From NCBI GenBank assembly GCA_947503925.1, contig CANNFQ010000009.1, positions 62,001 to 126,000 of the forward strand: DNA of 64,000 bases, in the 5' to 3' direction. Positions 55,618 to 64,000 of the stretch are shown piece by piece (the stretch's first letter is position 1; each line of letters begins with the position of its first letter). The translations under genes were made by a program, and so were the position numbers. Below the pieces are notes generated by a model, which had not been told where the DNA came from, searched no databases, and was given only the letters and a program-made list of their open reading frames with translations. This DNA is from an uncultured Paracoccaceae bacterium (GTDB lineage: Bacteria; Pseudomonadota; Alphaproteobacteria; Rhodobacterales; Rhodobacteraceae).

Positions 55618-56608
55618 GACGGCCTCCGGTTTCGGCTTGCTCAAGTACGCTCAACCAGCATGCCGACAGGTTACCATTTTCGTTCTGTTGCATTGGCGGG
55701 CGCTTGGCCCGGCACTGATCATGAGCAAATTCGCAGCGCGCGCTAAAGGCACATCCATGAGGAATTTCCGACAGCCGTGGCATGGAACCCGGGATCTGTG
55801 GCAGCCACTCAACACGCCGCCCCGGCACCGGGATCGACGCCATCAGCCCTTTGGTATAGGGATGTTGCGGGTTCTGGACGACCTCGCGCACCGGTCCGAT
55901 TTCGGCCAGCCGTCCGGCATAGAGCACTGCCACCCGGTCCGCGATTTCGGCGACCACGCCCATATCATGGGTGATCAGGATGACCGCCATGCCCTTGTCT
56001 TTGCACAAACGGCGCAAGAGCGCGATAATTTGGGCTTGTGTCGACACGTCCAGCGCTGTCGTTGGCTCGTCGGCTACAATCAGCTTTGGGCCGGTGCAAA
56101 GCGCCAACGCAATGACCACCCGCTGCCGCATTCCGCCGGAAAACTCATGCGGATAGCTGTCGATGCGCTGCTCGGGCGCGGGAATGCCCACCTCGCGCAG
56201 CATGTCGATCGCCTGTTTGCGGGCCTCGGCCTCGCTCACCGGCAGGTGGGTGCGGATGGTCTCGACGAGTTGCTTGCCGATCCGGTGCATCGGGTTGAGG
56301 CTGGTCAATGGGTCCTGAAAGATCGCTCCGATCTCCTTGCCGCGCAGCTGCCGCATCTGCTCCTGGCTCAGATCATCGATCCTTTGCCCATCAAAGCGGA
56401 TTTCACCGGCGGCCACGCGACCGGGAGGTTCCAGAAGTCCGATCACCGAAGCACCGGTCAGCGATTTACCGGCACCGGATTCACCGACCATGCCAAGGAT
56501 TTCGCCGGGTTGCAGCGCAAGCGAGATATCGTCCAGCGCCACCAGCGTGCCCCGTCTTGTAGGGAATTCCACGCGCAGACCGCGAATATCGAGAAGAACG
56601 TCGTCCAT
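55610..56608 (-). CDS. Dipeptide/oligopeptide ABC transporter ATP-binding protein (DppD/OppD type)
   Basis: The 332-residue ATPase has Walker A GESGAGKS, signature FSGGMRQRV, Walker B LIVADEPTTALD and the C-terminal PHGCAFSARCEFAHDQC extension. It pairs with the following ATPase as in Opp/Dpp systems. The ATG lies 4 nt after the permease stop. Confidence 0.93.
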   Translation of the reverse strand: MDDVLLDIRGLRVEFPTRRGTLVALDDISLALQPGEILGMVGESGAGKSLTGASVIGLLEPPGRVAAGEIRFDGQRIDDLSQEQMRQLRGKEIGAIFQDPLTSLNPMHRIGKQLVETIRTHLPVSEAEARKQAIDMLREVGIPAPEQRIDSYPHEFSGGMRQRVVIALALCTGPKLIVADEPTTALDVSTQAQIIALLRRLCKDKGMAVILITHDMGVVAEIADRVAVLYAGRLAEIGPVREVVQNPQHPYTKGLMASIPVPGRRVEWLPQIPGSMPRLSEIPHGCAFSARCEFAHDQCRAKRPPMQQNENGNLSACWLSVLEQAETGGRHD

Positions 56609-56612
56609 TGTC

Positions 56613-57548
56613 TTACCTCAATTTCGGGTTAAGGGCGTCGCGCAGCCAGTCGCTCAGCAGGTTGACCGCCAGAACAAGCAAAACCAGTGCCAGAGATGGA
56701 AAGATGGTGATCCACCACTCACCCGAGAACAGGAAGCTGTTGCCGATCCGGATCAATGTTCCAAGCGATGGCGTGGTTGGCGGAACCCCGACGCCGAGGA
56801 ACGACAGTGTCGCCTCGGTGGTGATCGCGATGGCAAGGCCAATGGTGGCCATGACCAGAATAGGACCCAGAATGTTGGGCAGGATGTGCCGCAGGATAAT
56901 ACGGAACGAGCCAACGCCGATCACACGGGCGGCCATGACGTATTCCTTGTTGCGCTCAACCATTGTCGAACTGCGTGCGACCCGCGCATAACGTGGCCAG
57001 TCCGACAGGCCGATGGCCAGGATCAGGACCACGATGGACAGGGTCTCGCGCATAGAGGGTGGCACGAAAAGGTCGGCAATCCCGTCGATCACCAGCGCAG
57101 TCAGGATGGCCGGCACGGTCAGCTGAACATCCGCAAGCCGCATGAACACGGTGTCGAGCCAGCCGCCATAGAAGCCCGACAGTAACCCGACGCCCACACC
57201 AATCAGGAGCGACAAGCCGACGGCTGCAAATCCCACCAGCAGCGAAATGCGGCAGCCATAGATGATGGTCGAAAGCACGTCGCGCCCCTGATCGTCGGTG
57301 CCAAGCAGGAACCGAGCGTCGCCGTATTCGGCCCAGACCGGCGGCGTGAACGCATCCAGCAGGTCAATGGTCGCGGGGTCAAACGGCCGGTGGGGGGCCA
57401 CCAGCGGTGCAAAGATCGCCGCAACAAAGAAAATGAGAGTAATGATCGCGGACACGACGGTCAGTTTCGAGGACAGGAAGCTGAACATCAGATCGCTGTC
57501 CATGAACCGGTTGAACCGGCTGGGCGGTGAATCGGGAGTAATGGTCAT
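56613..57548 (-). CDS. Dipeptide/oligopeptide ABC transporter permease (DppC type)
   Basis: This 311-residue permease has an N-terminal cytoplasmic segment, a first helix, and the DppC-like periplasmic loop GTDDQGRDVLSTIIYGCRISLLVG. The contact loop MVERNKEYVMAARVIGVGSFRIILRHILPN links it to the ATPases. It starts 22 nt after the DppB-type gene in the same operon. Confidence 0.93.
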   Translation of the reverse strand: MTITPDSPPSRFNRFMDSDLMFSFLSSKLTVVSAIITLIFFVAAIFAPLVAPHRPFDPATIDLLDAFTPPVWAEYGDARFLLGTDDQGRDVLSTIIYGCRISLLVGFAAVGLSLLIGVGVGLLSGFYGGWLDTVFMRLADVQLTVPAILTALVIDGIADLFVPPSMRETLSIVVLILAIGLSDWPRYARVARSSTMVERNKEYVMAARVIGVGSFRIILRHILPNILGPILVMATIGLAIAITTEATLSFLGVGVPPTTPSLGTLIRIGNSFLFSGEWWITIFPSLALVLLVLAVNLLSDWLRDALNPKLR

Positions 57549-57570
57549 TTGGTTTTCCCTGCGTGTCGGA

Positions 57571-58539
57571 TCAGCCGCGCCCGCGCAGGCGCGGGTCAGC
57601 GATCAAGTAAAGGATGTCGACGACAACATTGATAAAGACGAACATGGCAGCGATCAGAACCAGATAGGCGGCCATCACCGGAATATCCCCGAAGGTCACG
57701 GACTGGATGAACAACAGGCCCATCCCCGGCCACTGAAACACTGTCTCGGTGATGATCGAGAAGGCGATGAGGGAGCCAATGTTCAGCCCGATAATGGTGA
57801 TCACCGGTACCAGCGTGTTGCGCAGCGCGTGGCCGAAATGCACGACCCGCGGTGCCAGCCCCCGCGCGCGGGCGAATTTGATATAGTCGGTGCGGAGCAC
57901 TTCCAGCATTTCCGAACGCACCAGCCGCATGATCAGCGCCATCTGAAACAGGGCCAAAGTTGTTGACGGCAGGATCAGCGCTTTCAGACCGCCGATGGTC
58001 AGGAAATTGGTGGACCACCCGCCGATTTGTGTTACCTCTCCGCGCCCAAAGGACGGCAGCCAGCCCAAGGTAACTGAAAAGATATAGATAAGAAGGATGC
58101 CGATCACGAAGGTTGGCAACGAAACCCCGATCAAAGATAAAGGCATGATCGTTTTGCTGATCCAGGAGTGTCGATTGATCCCGGTGTAGACGCCCAGCAA
58201 GACCCCCAACACAATCGCAACCACGGCCGACGTGGCAACCAGTTCCAGCGTGGCAGGCATACGCTCGGCAATCAGCGTCGAAACCGGGCGTTGCAGCGCG
58301 TAGGAAATGCCGAAATTGCCCGACACGGCATTGGAGCCAAACCGAGCGAACTGTGCCAGGAAAGGATCGTTCAATCCCAGTTTTTCGCGCAGCGCATCGC
58401 GGTCTTCGACCGAGGTTTCCTGCCCGACCATGTTCGAGATCGGGTCACCCACGAAATTGAACAAAAGGAAGGATACCAGCCCGACGAAGATCATCGTCAT
58501 GAGCGCCTGAAAGAGCCTGTTGATAAGCTTTAGAAACAA
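57571..58539 (-). CDS. Dipeptide/oligopeptide ABC transporter permease (DppB type)
   Basis: This 322-residue permease has six expected helices and DppB features: LLFNFVGDPI after helix 1, KLGLNDPFLAQFARF, and the contact loop MLEVLRTDYIKFARARGLAPRVVHFGHALRN. It lies 99 nt after the binding protein gene, a somewhat larger gap than elsewhere in the operon. Confidence 0.93.
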   Translation of the reverse strand: MFLKLINRLFQALMTMIFVGLVSFLLFNFVGDPISNMVGQETSVEDRDALREKLGLNDPFLAQFARFGSNAVSGNFGISYALQRPVSTLIAERMPATLELVATSAVVAIVLGVLLGVYTGINRHSWISKTIMPLSLIGVSLPTFVIGILLIYIFSVTLGWLPSFGRGEVTQIGGWSTNFLTIGGLKALILPSTTLALFQMALIMRLVRSEMLEVLRTDYIKFARARGLAPRVVHFGHALRNTLVPVITIIGLNIGSLIAFSIITETVFQWPGMGLLFIQSVTFGDIPVMAAYLVLIAAMFVFINVVVDILYLIADPRLRGRG

Positions 58540-58638
58540 GAGAGCATCCTCTGGTCAAAAAAAACGTGGCGATTTCGGTTGGAAGTTCGGGGCCGGACAG
58601 GCACACCTTCCAGGTGTCTGTCCGGCAGTCTTGGTCCA

Positions 58639-60231
58639 CTACCGGTAGGTCAGATACCGAAAGCGTGGATCGTTATCAGCCGACATCGGCATGTCGAACT
58701 TGTCGGACATTGCCCAGACAATGACCTTATGATGGATAGGGACGTAGTTGACGTTGTCATCCACATTTTTCCACAGATCGGCAATCATCTGATCGCGCTT
58801 GGCCAGATCGATCTCGACCTCGATGGCATCGGTCATTGCATCGACCTCTGGGTCAACCCAGCCAGTTCCGTTCCAGCCCTCGTCGGCGGACTTGTACAGG
58901 TAAGAAAAGGCAAAGTGCGAATCCAATGTCGGCACACCCCAGCCCAGCATGTAAAAATCGGTTTCCCGGTTGTGGATCTTCGGGAAATGCAGGGTCTTGG
59001 AAATCGCCGAGAGCGACACGTCGATGCCGACCTTGGCCAGCATGGCTACTGCTGCCTGACAAATTGCCTCGTCATTGATGTAGCGATCATTCGGGCAATC
59101 CAGCTGGATCGAAAACCCATCGGGATAGCCGGCCTCGGCCAGCAACGTGCGGGCTTTTTCCGGGTCGTAGGCCAGACGCTCATCCAGTTCTTCAGAATAG
59201 CCATGCACCGCAGGCGATGTCACCACACCTGCCGGGATCGCAAAGCCGCGCATCACCTTGCGCTGGATCGCGTTCACGTCGATGGCATGGTAGATCGCCT
59301 GACGCACTCGGATGTCCTTGAACGGATTTTCATCCACATTTGCCGTCAGCAGCTTGTCGACACCTTGGTTCATGCCCAGGAAGATGGTCCTGACCTGTGC
59401 CACCTGCTTGACCTGCAGGCCGGGGGTGTTCTCAATGCGCGCCAGATCCTGTGTTGGCGGGTCAAGCAGGAAGTCAATTTCACCTGAGAGCAATGCGGCC
59501 ACTCGCGTCGCAGGGTTGGAAATTGGCGTAAACTCAATTCGGTCCAGCTCGTGCGGATATTCGCCCGCGCCCCACCAGTCAGGGTTCTTTTCCAGAACCG
59601 TGCGGATGCCCGGCTCGCGCAGAGCCAATTTGTAAGGACCTGTTCCCATCGCATTGCGAACCGCAAAGGTCTCCTCACCGGCGCTGCGGTCTTGCGGTTG
59701 GGTCACGTCATTGGCTTCCGACCAGGCTTTGGACATGATGAAAATCGTGGCCAACTGGTTCGGCAGGATCGGGTTCGGACCTGATGTTTCGATATGAACC
59801 GTCATCGGGTCAACGATGGTGACACCTGTCACGCTCTCGATATAGCCCTGATAGTCTGAAGTTTCCGACTTCGCGCGCTCGATGCTGAACTTCACATCCT
59901 CCGCCGTGAAGTCAGAGCCATCGTGAAACTTGACACCTTGGCGCAGATTGAATTCCCAAGTGGTGGGGCCGATTGGTTCCCACGAGGTCGCAAGACCAGC
60001 TACGAATTTCACGTCCTTGTCCGGATAGACAAGTGAATCGTAAATCTTCCGCGACGCCGCAATAGTTGGCGCTTCGCTGGCGGACATTGGGTCCATCGTC
60101 AGGGCGTCACCCTGTGCCGCCCATCTCAGCACGTTTTCCGCGGCGGCCGACATTGTGGTCACGCTGAGGCAAGTCGCGGCCACGGCCAGCACTCTTGCCG
60201 CAGCGAATGCGGTGGTTGATCGAAGTTTCAT
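58639..60231 (-). CDS. Family 5 extracellular solute-binding protein (DppA/OppA type)
   Basis: The 530-residue periplasmic receptor has a signal peptide (AARVLAVAATCLSVTTMSAAA), then NVLRWAAQGDALTMDPMSAS and FNLRQGVKFHDGSDFTAEDV, typical of family 5. I choose the ATG at 60231 with AAAGGGGGG upstream; the longer frame adds 16 unlikely residues. It is the first gene of the operon that ends with the enolase relic. Ligands of the family include peptides, opines, sugars and conjugates, so the substrate is open. Confidence 0.92.
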   Translation of the reverse strand: MKLRSTTAFAAARVLAVAATCLSVTTMSAAAENVLRWAAQGDALTMDPMSASEAPTIAASRKIYDSLVYPDKDVKFVAGLATSWEPIGPTTWEFNLRQGVKFHDGSDFTAEDVKFSIERAKSETSDYQGYIESVTGVTIVDPMTVHIETSGPNPILPNQLATIFIMSKAWSEANDVTQPQDRSAGEETFAVRNAMGTGPYKLALREPGIRTVLEKNPDWWGAGEYPHELDRIEFTPISNPATRVAALLSGEIDFLLDPPTQDLARIENTPGLQVKQVAQVRTIFLGMNQGVDKLLTANVDENPFKDIRVRQAIYHAIDVNAIQRKVMRGFAIPAGVVTSPAVHGYSEELDERLAYDPEKARTLLAEAGYPDGFSIQLDCPNDRYINDEAICQAAVAMLAKVGIDVSLSAISKTLHFPKIHNRETDFYMLGWGVPTLDSHFAFSYLYKSADEGWNGTGWVDPEVDAMTDAIEVEIDLAKRDQMIADLWKNVDDNVNYVPIHHKVIVWAMSDKFDMPMSADNDPRFRYLTYR

Positions 60232-60331
60232 TGAACCCCCCTTTGTCATGTTGGTTCTGTGGTTGGACAGGTTCATCATGTGCAGTTATGTAATTCTGTC
60301 AAGTACGTTGTATCCATTTTTGTTTTCAAAG

Positions 60332-60348
60332 TAGGTATGTCATACCTA
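60332..60348. promoter_or_regulatory. Perfect palindrome, probable operator of the TetR regulator
   Basis: TAGGTATG and CATACCTA flank a single T, a perfect 17-nt inverted repeat. It lies between the divergent binding-protein gene and the TetR-family gene, 73 nt upstream of the regulator's preferred start. Length and symmetry suit TetR-type operators. Confidence 0.7.
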
Positions 60349-60421
60349 TTTCGTCCATTGAAAACGCAGCGATGACCCATTAGGGTGCCACTGATCACAT
60401 ATATTGACAGGACGCTGTACC

Positions 60422-61087
60422 TTGGCGAGCGATGCTTCAAAAAAAGTCAAAGAAAGAGTGTTGGATTCGGCTGAGGAACTCTTTGGGCAGCAGGGCTACG
60501 AATCCGTCACGATGCGCAACATCGCAGAACATGCCGATGTGCATATCAGTCAGATCGTCTATCATTTCACTAATAAAAACATGCTTGTAAGGGCAATCGT
60601 GCTGCGGCGAGCCGACGAACTGAACCAGGAACGACTTCAGATGCTTGACTATTATCGCCGCGCAATCGGCGATGCCAAACCCGAGGTCAGCGCCTTGTTG
60701 CGCGCCTTTCTCAGCCCATTTTTCGACCGGCGATCAAGTGGCGATCAGGGTTGGCGCAACTACAGTGCCTTCATTGGCCGGATAATCTGGGACCCGAATG
60801 CATCTGATCATATCAACGAGGCATTCAACGAGGTGGCAAAGACCTTTCTTCGGTCCTTTTGTGAAGCCCTTCCAGATATACCAGATGAACGAATTCATTG
60901 GGGATTCCAGTTTCTTCTGGCGTCGATGTACAGCGTCGAGGAAACAAACACGCGAATTGAGAGCCTGTCAGACAGTCGATTCAGCGGCAAGGATCTTTCA
61001 ACCGCGTTCGAGGCTTTGATCCCCTTCCTTTGCGCTGGTTTTTACTCCCTGGAAAAAGGTAAACCAGAGCATGCCGCCCCGCACTAG
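60422..61087 (+). CDS. TetR-family transcriptional regulator
   Basis: The protein of about 221 residues has an N-terminal helix-turn-helix (RVLDSAEELFGQQGYESVTMRNIAEHADVHISQIVYHFTNKNMLVRAIV) and an all-helical ligand domain. The start is uncertain: TTG at 60422 gives ASDASKKVKERVLDSA, and another TTG lies 18 nt upstream. It is divergent from the ABC-glycerate operon and probably represses it from the palindrome between them, released by a pathway metabolite. This is inferred from position. Confidence 0.88.
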   Translation: MASDASKKVKERVLDSAEELFGQQGYESVTMRNIAEHADVHISQIVYHFTNKNMLVRAIVLRRADELNQERLQMLDYYRRAIGDAKPEVSALLRAFLSPFFDRRSSGDQGWRNYSAFIGRIIWDPNASDHINEAFNEVAKTFLRSFCEALPDIPDERIHWGFQFLLASMYSVEETNTRIESLSDSRFSGKDLSTAFEALIPFLCAGFYSLEKGKPEHAAPH

Positions 61088-61712
61088 AGCTGGCTGCCTG
61101 GCCTCAGGACGCTCTTTGAGATCTCTAACCTGTCTTCATCCTCCGAAAAATCAGCGCTTTTGAAAGACTTTTTCGCCAACCCGTCTGGTGACGTCGAATC
61201 GCAAGTTCTCGATGCTCCCACAAAACGTTCAATACGCAATCAGTTGAAAGCGATAGTCTAGAATTGCCAAACAAATTGCCGCAGTGTCTCGCTTTTCGCT
61301 TGTCTGACCAAGCCGCAGCGGAAGTGCGCTCTCGGTTTCGGTTAGAGCGACGCTTTCGAGTGACTGGTCTGGCGACCGTGACGCAGCGATATTAGTGCCG
61401 CAATTGCGAGCAAATGCCGCGTCAGCAATGGCTGCAACTGCACAAGGCCGGTTTGTCCCGCGACATGTAAATTCCCACCTCAAAAAATGCTGCGCGATGC
61501 GCGAATGGCCGGAATCTCTGCCGCGTGGCGGCGCGGATTTATTCGCCTGCGCAGAAAATTCGATACACTATGCGCACGCAGCGTAAATTCGTGAGGTCCG
61601 GTCAGGGCTCGTTTGAGATATTCGCCGCATTTGGCCTGAACGTCCACTTCTCCGTCTTGGGCTAGGTACCTCACATGAAAGTCAAGCCGTGTGACGTTAA
61701 ACATGTCACCGG
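61088..61712. other. Intergenic region, no convincing gene
   Basis: About 625 nt between the regulator and the RTX protease. It contains short open frames on both strands but none with a recognisable family or ribosome-binding site. Some wording (for example near 61.40-61.47 kb) resembles intergenic sequence widespread in Rhodobacterales. It may mark the right edge of the accessory region. Confidence 0.45.
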
Positions 61713-63776
61713 TTAAAGGATGAAGTCAGCACTGCTGAGCCCGGTTGCATCAGAGAGTAGGATTTCAAGGTCAGCGATGCCATCGCCATTGCGGTCGGCC
61801 TGCACGATTGTGTCGGTGCCGTCTGTTTCCAGCCGCAGCTGACCAGCGCCGGAAAACGCATCTGTGCCGATAAAGGCGAAACCCTGATCGCCGCTTGCAT
61901 CCCTGTCTGCGTCGATCAATTGCAGATCGATCAGGTCCTGCCCGGTTTCGAAATCCGTCACCTCATCGCGCTGGGCGCTGCTGCTGTCAGACAGGAAGCT
62001 GAACACAAATGTATCTGCGCCTAGCCCGCCGGTCAGCGTGTCGGCATCCCAGCCGCCTTCGATCAGGTCATCGCCGTCGCCACCATCGATGATATCCGCC
62101 CCTCGCCCACCGGAAAGCATGTCACTGCCCCCCCTACCGCTGATCACATCATGGCCGCTGCCGCCACTGATCTGATCGATCCCCGTGCCGCCGGTCAGGA
62201 TATCCCGGCCGCTATTGCCCTGCAGGATGTTCGTTCCGCTATCAACGGTGATTTCATCGGCACCGGAATTGCCGGTCAGGTCGTCATCACCAGCCCCGCC
62301 GTTGATGTCGTCATTATCCGCCCCGCCCAGCGCAATATCGTTGCCGTCACCGCCCCAGATGACATCATTCCCGGCGGCCCCGGTGATACGGTCATTATCG
62401 GCACCGCCATCAAGTGTATCATTTCCTGCCCCACCCATCAGCATATCCTGTCCGGCGCCGCCTTGCAGCGTGTTGCCTGCGTCATTTGCAATCAGCCTGT
62501 CCGCACCGGCCCCGCCGATAGCGTTTTCGATGGTGACCCCATGCGCAATGGTGAAACCACCGCTGACCCCAGCGGCGGACGACACGAAGCCACCGCCCCC
62601 CATGTCATAGGTCAGTGTTGCATCGCGCAGATCGATCACACTATCCAGATTGCCGGAATAGCGAATGGTGTCATTGCCGCCAGCATCCCAGATCGCCTTC
62701 CAAGCGGTGCTACCGTCCTCTGGCAGGTCATAAATGTTATCACCTGACGCGAATGTCTTGTTTTTGCCGTAGAGCGCCTGCAAAGCGGCGATATCCAGCC
62801 CCATTGGGCCCGCCTCGTTGCCGCGCAGATAGCTGGAAGATGGCACCGTCTGGTATCCGGCATTGTAGGACATCGTGCTGTAGATACCCTGGTTCAGCCC
62901 GCTGACCCCATAGTCCCGAAAGCTGGTATGCACCCCGATGATTGCTCCGTCGGATTCATGCGGATGCTCCAGCCCAAGCCCGTGCAGGAATTCATGCACC
63001 AGCGTGGCATAGCCCAACCCACCTTCTTCAAGCCCGCCGCCAGCCTCGTCATCCCAGCCGAACCCCTTGCCGTTGAAAACACCAACGCTGGCCCGTGTTC
63101 CCGATGGCATATAAAAATACCCCAGCAGACCGTTATTGTTCAACTGATTGGTGTCGAGCACCAGTTGGAAATCCGCATTTTGGTCATTGGTGACCGTAAA
63201 CCGCAGGTCCGTCACCGCCGCAATTGAGTCGAGCGCGGCAATGGCCCGGGATTTTTCGTAACTATTCCAGCCCTCTGACACGATGTCGTCCTGCTTGCTG
63301 CTGGTTGAATACCCGAACGCCGCCCGATCCCCGGCGTCCACGAAGTGAACCGAAATCACCCTATCGCTGCGCTGCGACCCGCTATCAAGCGCGTCTGCGG
63401 GATTTCCATCTGGCGTCGCAACAGCCCTGGCCTGGAGAGAGTAGTCACCACTGAACCGGTCTCGCGATCCCGCAGCTTCAACAAAATACGTGCCTGCGCT
63501 GTTTCCGCCGAACGTGATGGCCGCGTCACGATTTGCATTGGAGGCCGACAATTCGTCATCGCCGGTGATCAGCGCGCCATCCGCATCATAAACCCGGAGA
63601 TAGGAATCCGCGATGCCGTCCGCCCCAACCCCACGCTGGATGACTTGCACCCATTCGCCAGCGGCAAGATCCATGCGGACCCAATCCCTGTCCCCGGCGA
63701 AATCAATCTCACCGGTGATGGTCTGCCCGATATGCAGTTCAACGGATGTATTGGTATTTGCTGGTGTATCTGACAT
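61713..63776 (-). CDS. Secreted RTX metalloprotease (serralysin-like, M10)
   Basis: The 687-residue protein has a pre-peptidase C-terminal-like (PPC) domain near the N-terminus (GQTITGEIDFAGDRDWVRMDL). The zinc-protease site HEFLHGLGLEHPHE (HExxHxxGxxH) is at about residues 260-273, with a Met-turn in YSTMSYN. RTX nonapeptide repeats run from about 445 to 585, and a C-terminal type I secretion-type region ends SADFIL. It should be exported by a TolC-type system not in the window and activated by Ca2+. The ATG at 63776 follows GGGGGTC. Confidence 0.92.
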   Translation of the reverse strand: MSDTPANTNTSVELHIGQTITGEIDFAGDRDWVRMDLAAGEWVQVIQRGVGADGIADSYLRVYDADGALITGDDELSASNANRDAAITFGGNSAGTYFVEAAGSRDRFSGDYSLQARAVATPDGNPADALDSGSQRSDRVISVHFVDAGDRAAFGYSTSSKQDDIVSEGWNSYEKSRAIAALDSIAAVTDLRFTVTNDQNADFQLVLDTNQLNNNGLLGYFYMPSGTRASVGVFNGKGFGWDDEAGGGLEEGGLGYATLVHEFLHGLGLEHPHESDGAIIGVHTSFRDYGVSGLNQGIYSTMSYNAGYQTVPSSSYLRGNEAGPMGLDIAALQALYGKNKTFASGDNIYDLPEDGSTAWKAIWDAGGNDTIRYSGNLDSVIDLRDATLTYDMGGGGFVSSAAGVSGGFTIAHGVTIENAIGGAGADRLIANDAGNTLQGGAGQDMLMGGAGNDTLDGGADNDRITGAAGNDVIWGGDGNDIALGGADNDDINGGAGDDDLTGNSGADEITVDSGTNILQGNSGRDILTGGTGIDQISGGSGHDVISGRGGSDMLSGGRGADIIDGGDGDDLIEGGWDADTLTGGLGADTFVFSFLSDSSSAQRDEVTDFETGQDLIDLQLIDADRDASGDQGFAFIGTDAFSGAGQLRLETDGTDTIVQADRNGDGIADLEILLSDATGLSSADFIL

Positions 63777-64000
63777 GCTGCGACCCCCATCGTGCATTTT
63801 CTGTGGGGCAAGAGATGGCGGCAGAATGTGGCGGAGGCGTGCCCAAATTGCTGTCAACCGGGGGCATGACGCTGGGCTTTGAGATGATTAAATGACTGTT
63901 TTGCTTTGTGTTTTAGAAACCATACTTAACCGTTGCTGAATTTCGGTACGGTGCCGGAACACATCATTCACTGCTCTGGCCCGATACTGTGCGGGATTTC
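63777..64000. other. Upstream region of the RTX protease to the window edge
   Basis: About 220 nt holding presumably the promoter of the protease gene. An AT-rich stretch (near 63.89-63.93 kb) could contain it. No gene start is visible before the window ends. Confidence 0.4.

Noticed and set aside
61930-62440. Repetitive sequence that might suggest a tandem repeat or CRISPR array
   Set aside because: The repeats translate in frame to RTX nonapeptides of the protease and have no constant repeat with variable spacers.

Overview
The window looks like a chromosome segment of an aerobic anoxygenic phototrophic alphaproteobacterium of the Rhodobacterales (Roseobacter group). The support is a photosynthesis gene cluster in the arrangement typical of that group, the oxygen-dependent cyclase acsF, a spheroidene monooxygenase gene (crtA), an ALA-synthase type hemA, and a Rhodobacter-like petABC operon. 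The genus cannot be fixed from the sequence alone.

Layout. Positions 1-17.1 kb hold the photosynthesis cluster. The 3' end of bchL, then bchM-lhaA-puhA-puhB-puhC-small ORF-acsF-puhE-hemA-cycA run rightward and end at a terminator near 8.44 kb. A leftward unit crtA-bchI-bchD-bchO carries a class A beta-lactamase gene as its last member. A rightward unit crtI-crtB-tspO carries a DUF2314-like gene at its end. The crtA/crtI divergent promoter has two TGT-N12-ACA boxes expected to bind PpsR/CrtJ. Positions 17.2-20.9 kb hold an adenine-salvage pair (ade, amn) and an HU-type protein. Positions 21-26.7 kb hold GDP-mannose synthesis and exopolysaccharide export genes, a 2-hydroxyacid dehydrogenase and an outer-membrane protein. 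Positions 27.1-29.9 kb hold the bc1 complex (petABC). Positions 30-33.3 kb hold thiBPQ under a TPP riboswitch, followed by aroC, a second polysaccharide export lipoprotein, a large RTX protein and a phosphomannomutase.

Positions 39.6-61.7 kb look like an accessory, rearranged catabolic region. It opens with mobile-element debris: a truncated sugar isomerase cut by an IS3-type orfA fragment. A leftward unit follows (truncated soxA, soxG, a polar amino-acid ABC transporter and an Ldh2-type reductase). Its truncated soxA abuts, head to head, a truncated TRAP permease gene that leads an alpha/beta hydrolase and a cuyA-type lyase. The most interesting unit is a long leftward operon at 60.2-50.4 kb: a dipeptide/oligopeptide-type ABC transporter, an M20 amidohydrolase, a glycerate kinase, pyruvate kinase and a decayed, internally deleted enolase. 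Read in order these genes suggest import of an amide-linked glycerate conjugate, its hydrolysis, and the route glycerate -> 2-phosphoglycerate -> PEP -> pyruvate. A divergent TetR regulator and a perfect 17-nt palindrome sit upstream. The window ends with a secreted RTX metalloprotease.

Other structure. An 11-nt-phased direct repeat of YGTCGG occurs at two places 24.6 kb apart, between bchL and bchM and upstream of the 2-hydroxyacid dehydrogenase. No rRNA, tRNA, CRISPR array, complete insertion sequence or replication origin was recognised.
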